Assembly (NCBI GenBank): GCA_032871835.1
Contig: CM065297.1
Location: forward strand, 20,066,098-20,130,097
Source: Dipteronia dyeriana
Lineage: Eukaryota > Streptophyta > Magnoliopsida > Sapindales > Sapindaceae
Reading direction: 5' to 3'
Length of the DNA stretch: 64,000 nucleotides
Positions 59,301 through 64,000 of this stretch are shown one piece after another; the first letter of the stretch is position 1, and every line of letters begins with the position of its first letter. The notes beneath the pieces are model-generated. The model did no database searches, was not told where the DNA came from, and saw only the letters and a list, made by a program, of their open reading frames with translations. The position numbers were made by a program, and so were the translations under genes.

Positions 59301-59639
59301 TCCACAGCCGAGGCCGAGTATATAGCCGTTGGGAGTGCTTGCACACAACTCCTATGGATGAAGCAAATGCTTGTGGATTATGGCTTTGAGCAAGGTACTC
59401 TAACCCTTTATTGTGATAACATGAGTGCCATTAATATTTCAAAAAATTCTGTCCAACATTCTAGAACCAATCATATTGACATTAGACATCATTTCATTAG
59501 AGAGCTAGTTGAGAGCAAATGCATTGCACTTGAACATGTGGGCACAAATGATCAACTACCAGTCTTATTTACTAAACCATTAGATTCAACTAAGTTTAAA
59601 ACTCTTAGTAGGTCTATTGGGATTTGTCATATGCATTGA
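56322..59639 (+). pseudogene. Element D: gag zinc knuckle and pol
   Basis: A single reading frame is interrupted by stops at 57633, 57702, 58137 and 59145, with no frameshift. Order: gag zinc knuckle CHYCGVEGHIRLNC (56340-56380); protease with YLDIGCSRHM, where the usual Asp-Ser/Thr-Gly is Asp-Ile-Gly (56598-56606); GAG-pre-integrase with HQRLGHMNF and CGPCQQGKQ; integrase core with HIDLISP, SDHGREFEN and NGVVERKN supplying the DDE triad; RT from about 58164 with WVYRNK, KSAFLN and the YVDD box at 58695-58706; RNase H at 59170-59639 with SLSTAEAEYIA and YCDNMSAI. The wording is typical of plant copia elements with long LTRs. The four stops and the protease change argue against activity. Confidence 0.92.
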
Positions 59640-60880
59640 TGAGCTTCGACGTTTGACCCATATGGGGAGCTCAAGCAAAGAGAGCAAACTTGCATTTCAA
59701 TAAGCAAATAATTGTTCAATTTTATGCTCTTTAATTAATTGCTTGAGTATCTTGGATGCATATATTATTATATGATTTTTTATTCAATAAGTGTGTCTTT
59801 GCCTTATTTGAAATGCATGTCTCATTTGTGTTCAAACATGTATTTTTGGACTAGGAAATTTGATTGGGAAGTACATTTGATTGACCCAAAGTTTATCTCC
59901 ATGTTTATGAAAACTTGATCTTGACATGCTTAAATTGATATGCATGATGAATTTATTGAATGCTTTAAAATGATTGCAAATTTGTGTGAGAATGACTTTT
60001 GAGACTTCAATGAATAAGGATATTGTATCCATTTCAAGGATTTCACAATCCAATGGTCTCTCTCTCTTTACTTGTTGAACAAGGCTACTATCATACGGGT
60101 GTTTCGCCCGGAAATATCTAAAAGGGTGCAATAGTCGCTCATGTCTTGTTTCGCTTGTAAAGCTTGATAGTTGCTCTTATATTTTGTTAAACTATATCTT
60201 ATTTTCCATTGACAAATTGGTGCAAATTGGTTTGACTTCTCTTGGAATCTCATTTTTTTTTCCTTTGCCAAATACCATGCTTTTGGAAGTTGATGTTGCA
60301 TGTATTTCATTCAAGGCAATCATTTCACACATGTTCCAAAACATAAAACTTTCATGAATTGCTCTCTCTCTCTCTTAATTAAATTGCATAAAGTTGTTGT
60401 ATATGATTATGCATTTCATTGCAAGTATCTCTCTTTGGTAAAGCGTCCCGGTTGGGGGATACTCTTTTTCCTATCTTGTGACAAAAAGAGGGAGTAATGT
60501 TGGATTTCGGGGGAGTTTGTGATTCAGGGGAGTTTGTGTTGCTTTTGCTTATAAGGAGAGAATGCCGTTTTTAGGCCATTTTTTAGGGAGAGTTGATATT
60601 TTGTTGTTGTTAGCTTTTGTATGTGCTTTGTTGATTACATGTCACTTGTTTTTATTTCATGCACATTGCGCTTATTTTTATTGATCTTGATCACCTCAAA
60701 TACACTTATCTTTGAAAGTGTAGTTATTTTGTTTTGTAGGGATGATGATTCTACAAGAGATGGATCACTTGAAGATCTAATTTATTAGGCATCTCCTTGT
60801 AAAGCAGGAAAACTTTGTTGACCCCTTTTTTTTTGTCGGTAAAGATGAATTGTGAGTGGTGGTTTTGTCACGAAATAACC
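59640..60880 (+). other. Element D: non-coding region between RNase H and the polypurine tract
   Basis: About 1.24 kb with no supported ORF on either strand. In SIRE-type elements an envelope-like ORF can lie here, but nothing of the kind is recognisable in this copy. Confidence 0.5.
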
Positions 60881-60892
60881 AAATGGGGAGAT
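60881..60892 (+). promoter_or_regulatory. Element D: polypurine tract
   Basis: AAATGGGGAGAT immediately before the 3' LTR start TGTAAG. Confidence 0.8.
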
Positions 60893-62413
60893 TGTAAGTT
60901 CCTCGATTTTTGGTTGGCTCATTTCGTTGACAACCATATTTGGGGATTAATGTGTATGGGTAGTTTAGGTCATCATTGCTCAAGACCTAGCTCAAGCTTC
61001 ATTAAAGAGATATTAGTGCACACACACACTCTCATGCATGTCTTGATCATCTTGCATGCTTGCTTATTTGCCTTCTTGTGTGATTTTTGTGTCTTAACTC
61101 TTGCTTGGGTGTTTGATGCATCTTGTGTGCCTTAAGAGAGGATTATTCCTCTATAACGCGGTTCAGACCGCTCCCTGTGCATTACATCCATCGCGGTCTG
61201 CACAACGGTGTTCTCCAGTGGTTACAAACTACTATTACCGCTGTCTGTGCAACTTGTATGCACAACGGTCTTCCAAGCGAAGTTTTCCAAGCGTCGCATG
61301 CTGTCTAAACCACGGTCGGTGCACTTACATGCATAACAATCTACAGAGCGGTGTTGCCCAGGCGATACACCGCTCTTTGTACAGCGGTCTAGACACTTAC
61401 CTGTACTGCGGTCTAGCCAGCGGTCATGACGGGATTTAGTTGCCCTTCATCCAAAATGATGCCGTTTTGTGTAGGGCACCATATATATATGTTCTCTTCT
61501 CTTCTCTTTGCTTTGGTTGAGTCTAAGAATCCATTTTTGAGTATCCTAGCTTTTCTAGAGAGAGATAGACTCCCAAACACTCATTTTTACTCAACCTAAC
61601 CTCATCTCATGGTCATCTAGTTTCATTCTAGGATCATCTAAGCATGGAGCATCATCTTCTTCTTGACTAGGTAATTTCTATATGCTTTAGACTTTATGGT
61701 TTCATTACTAAGACATGTATACCTACATTTTAGTCTTTATTGCAAATTAAATGCATGCTTGTATGTTTAATAGCTTTTATGATATACTTGTGGTATTGAT
61801 TGTTAGTTGAGGGTATTGATTGTTGGTTGAGTGTATTGATTAGTGATAGCTAGAATTTAGGACGGTTTACCCTTCTAGCTAATTCTTCTTGCCTTTGCAT
61901 TTAGAACATTGATATCTAGGATTTGCTTTACTTGTCATCACTAATCCTAGATAAGCATGAATATCTTGACCTAGCATTTTTGCATATAGAATATTCTTGC
62001 ATATTCACTTAGGTTACCATTATCTCTTCATTATTGATTAAGCTTGTGGCTATGTGGTTAGTGCACAAGGTTGGTGATCCAAAATCACTATTAAGGTCTT
62101 CTGGGTAGAGTGAAAGAGTTAGTAACTGTAGGGTTAGACGGGAGGTCAACCTAGGTTGTAAACTTTCACTTAATAGTGGATTTTGATGATTGAGTGTGAT
62201 GCACTGAACAGCCCGTGGTTTTTCCCATTTGGAGGGTTTCCACGTACATATTGTGTGTTGTTATTGCTTTATGTTTATTGTCTTTTATTTGAACACTTAG
62301 TAGAATGGGGTAGATTTGATAATATTGATTAATTCACAAAATTGGTAATCAATCGGTTTAAAACCTATTCCTCCCCCTCTAGGTTATATACACACATTTT
62401 CTAAGGAATTTCA
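60893..62413 (+). repeat. Element D: 3' LTR (1521 bp)
   Basis: TG...CA ends. U3 contains about nine GCGGTCT/ACGGTCT-type words and several reversed ACCGCT words between 61155 and 61430. The TATA box ATATATATAT lies at 61481-61490, and a long R-U5 follows. It ends CTAAGGAATTTCA before the AAGTC duplication. Confidence 0.93.
61481..61490 (+). promoter_or_regulatory. Element D: LTR TATA box
   Basis: ATATATATAT about 590 bp into the LTR, followed by a CT-rich leader; conserved in the 5' LTR at 55250. Confidence 0.6.
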
Positions 62414-62418
62414 AAGTC
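62414..62418 (+). repeat. Element D: right target-site duplication
   Basis: AAGTC, identical to 54646-54650. Confidence 0.9.
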
Positions 62419-62900
62419 GACGAGCAGCTCAAGGTCAAGATGGAACATAATGATATGAGAACGACGAAGCGTAAGAAGAAGGAAACTCCCAGACCTGAGT
62501 TAGCTCAGAAAAATTAGAATAAACCACCCAATTGGTCCACTTACTGCTTCCCCATTTCTCAACCCAAGCAAGAAAGGTATCCAGTAAGGCAGACCCTTTC
62601 GTGGGCTTCACCTCTTCCAGGATAGTAGCCCTGTAACGCGAGATGAGAGATGATATGATTAATACACCCCCTTGAATGCATCACATGAAACAATTTATTT
62701 TGCTATTTGGAATATGGGGTTACTACAGAAGCTCGCACCCATAAAAGCCCCTGTAGATAGGAAGAACCAGTACAAGTATTGCAACTTCCATGAAGACGTG
62801 GGTCATAACACTTCAGAGTCTTACAACCTGTTCAGTCAAATCGATGCCCTGAAAATGGGAGGATGTTTGATAGAGTTCTTGCAATAGGTTAGGGATAATA
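62419..62900 (+). pseudogene. Element C: gag, second part
   Basis: Continues the gag reading frame from the other side of element D (DEQLKVKMEHNDMRTTKRKK). A basic segment follows, then the gag C-terminal zinc-like region: KYCNFHEDVGHNTSESYNL near 62775-62830 (C-x2-H-x4-H type), as in elements L and B. Stops are present near 62515 and 62640. Confidence 0.75.
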
Positions 62901-63089
62901 TTCAAACTGGAAGGGAAATACAGGCAGAGATCCGTGAACATGTCGAGAAGAAAAAGGGGGAGCAGACGGATATGATGCAGCAAATCCAGGTGATACATAC
63001 CATCAGCAGAGGGCCCACTTTGGTTGGAACCTCCAATAATTCCAGAAAAAAACCACGAGAGGAAGATTCCCTGTGTAGATGAAGGATAA

Positions 63090-64000
63090 GGTATTTTCAA
63101 GGTCGACCAGAGTCCAGTTGACCCCTCCTAGGTAACACAGATTATTTTCACCGAGACGGACGTCTACAACACCATACAGCCTCATGATGATCCCATGGTG
63201 GTCATGGTACAGATTGCCAACTGCATGGTTCACCTCGTGCTTGTTGACACAGGCAGCAACATCGACATCCTCTTTAAAGACACCTTGGAGAAGCTGAATT
63301 TGAAATAATGGTGTTACAATAGCTACACTAACCCGTTGTATGGATTCACTGGGGACTCGATCATACTTGTGGGATTAAAGATCCTTACAGTAATCGTTGG
63401 AACAACACATCTCTAGCAAAATGTTATGACCGACTTCGTGGTGGTAGATACCTTCTTGGCCTATAATACGATACTAGGCAGAACTTTCTTCTTATCCTTG
63501 AAGGGAGTCCTATCCATTTACCACAATGTCCTAAAGTTTCCGGTAGGAGACAATGTGGGGGAGATACGTGGTGACCAGTAAGTAGCCAAGAAGTGCTATG
63601 CAATATCTGCTAACCCAACAGCTTTAGCAAAACAATTTGCACAAGTTGCAACGATCTAGGATGAGGTAACACCTGGGATGGCCTGGGATGGCCTGGGAAG
63701 ATAGAGAGCCCGCAGATCACCCAGAGGATGACCCCGTGATGCCTAATGTAGAAAAACAAAGTAGGGAATGGGCTAGCGGGCATCCTGTGGACAAGCTAGA
63801 AGAGATACCCATCTGGATGGTCGATCCTTTGAAGGTCGTCAAGGTCGGAGCTACCCTCGAGCCGAAAGTAAATGAGGGTCAATTAGGCTCCTCAAAGAAT
63901 TCAACGACATCTTCACTTAGAGTCACGATGAGATAACCAGATCCCAATGTCATTGGCTGCTTACCGATTAGCAGTGGGTTCCGACCTTCAAGCCTGTCAA
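63090..64000 (+). pseudogene. Element C: protease and start of RT
   Basis: The protease runs from about 63120 (ITFTETDV...) with the active site VDTGSNIDILF at 63243-63275, then MTDFVVVDTFLAYNTILGRTF near 63430-63485, the usual second signature. Stops are seen near 63306, 63415 and 63582. A segment related to the RT leader (KVVKVGATLEPKV) appears at 63832-63870, and degraded RT N-terminal sequence runs to the window edge. The active-site triplet is intact, unlike in elements B and D, but the surrounding frame is broken. Confidence 0.75.

Larger units (their letters stand above)
54651..62413 (+). mobile_element. Element D: Ty1/copia LTR retrotransposon (7.76 kb), rearranged 5' end
   Basis: A perfect 5-bp target duplication (AAGTC), a 1521-bp 3' LTR (60893-62413) starting TGTAAG and ending TTTCA, a polypurine tract, and copia-order pol (protease, integrase, RT, RNase H). 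The long LTRs, the non-coding stretch of about 1.25 kb after RNase H, and the RNase H wording suggest the SIRE/Maximus lineage; this is a judgement by eye. The 5' LTR begins TATAAG (G changed to A) and is collinear with the 3' LTR for about 800 bp. The remainder of the LTR with the primer site, and a gag fragment, are then found in inverted orientation. All of pol lies in one frame with four stop codons. Confidence 0.92.
54130..64000 (+). mobile_element. Element C: Ty3/gypsy Tat-like element split by element D
   Basis: Its gag (54130-54650) stops at the insertion point of element D and resumes at 62419 in the same frame once D and one copy of the target duplication are disregarded. Protease and the start of RT follow, and the element runs past the right edge. 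Gag words (TLTDYVKTWFRKLPAGS, AYMERFHKEVIQMG) are of Tat/Retand type but differ from elements L and B, so C is a separate family. Many stops are present. Confidence 0.8.

Noticed and set aside
59832..60310. Envelope-like ORF after the RNase H of element D
   Set aside because: Only short frames with no transmembrane or coiled-coil pattern; nothing supports an env-like gene in this copy.

Overview
The window looks like nuclear DNA of a flowering plant, most likely a eudicot. It holds single-copy-type plant genes with many GT-AG introns, AT-rich spacers and several families of plant transposable elements. I cannot name the species. About 60 percent is mobile DNA, and four host genes occupy roughly 15.8-38.7 kb.

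Layout. (1) 1-3710: 5' end of a Ty3/gypsy Tat-type element on the minus strand (element L), with LTR, gag, protease and the start of RT. (2) 3711-5460: degenerate minisatellites, a direct duplication and a GGGGC tract. (3) About 5.5-14.2 kb: a large decayed Mutator-like element (MULE). It carries a minus-strand transposase and, convergent to it, a plus-strand DUF1985/Ulp1-type cysteine protease gene; blocks of a TCGAGCTTTTTT-type minisatellite flank the pair. (4) 15,805-25,508: a 21-exon gene for a 1015-aa chromatin-type protein (two Tify-binding-like domains, two PHD fingers, GNAT). It contains four homologous tandem exons and an intron with a tandem array of tRNA-derived SINE copies. (5) 26,657-28,489: pectin methylesterase. 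(6) 28,931-32,017, minus: nicotinate N-methyltransferase-type enzyme (NANMT). (7) 33,997-38,698, minus: CYP97C1 (LUT1), the carotenoid epsilon-ring hydroxylase. (8) 40,347-64,000: a stack of nested retrotransposons.

The nest is read as follows. Element A (Tat, minus strand) survives as its 3' LTR, its polypurine tract and its antisense-type ORF. Its LTR is split by element B (Tat, plus strand, 40,798-51,388), whose protease core and part of whose integrase core are deleted. To the right lies element C (Tat-like, plus strand). Its gag is interrupted by element D, a 7.76-kb Ty1/copia element (54,651-62,413) with a perfect 5-bp target duplication. D's 5' LTR is rearranged: part of the LTR with its primer site, and a piece of gag, are inverted.

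The four host genes have unrelated roles (chromatin, cell wall, nicotinate methylation, lutein synthesis) and do not form a functional cluster. All four reconstruct into uninterrupted reading frames of about the expected family length. All retroelement and MULE coding regions carry at least one lesion. All identifications come from reading the sequence; no database search or alignment was run.
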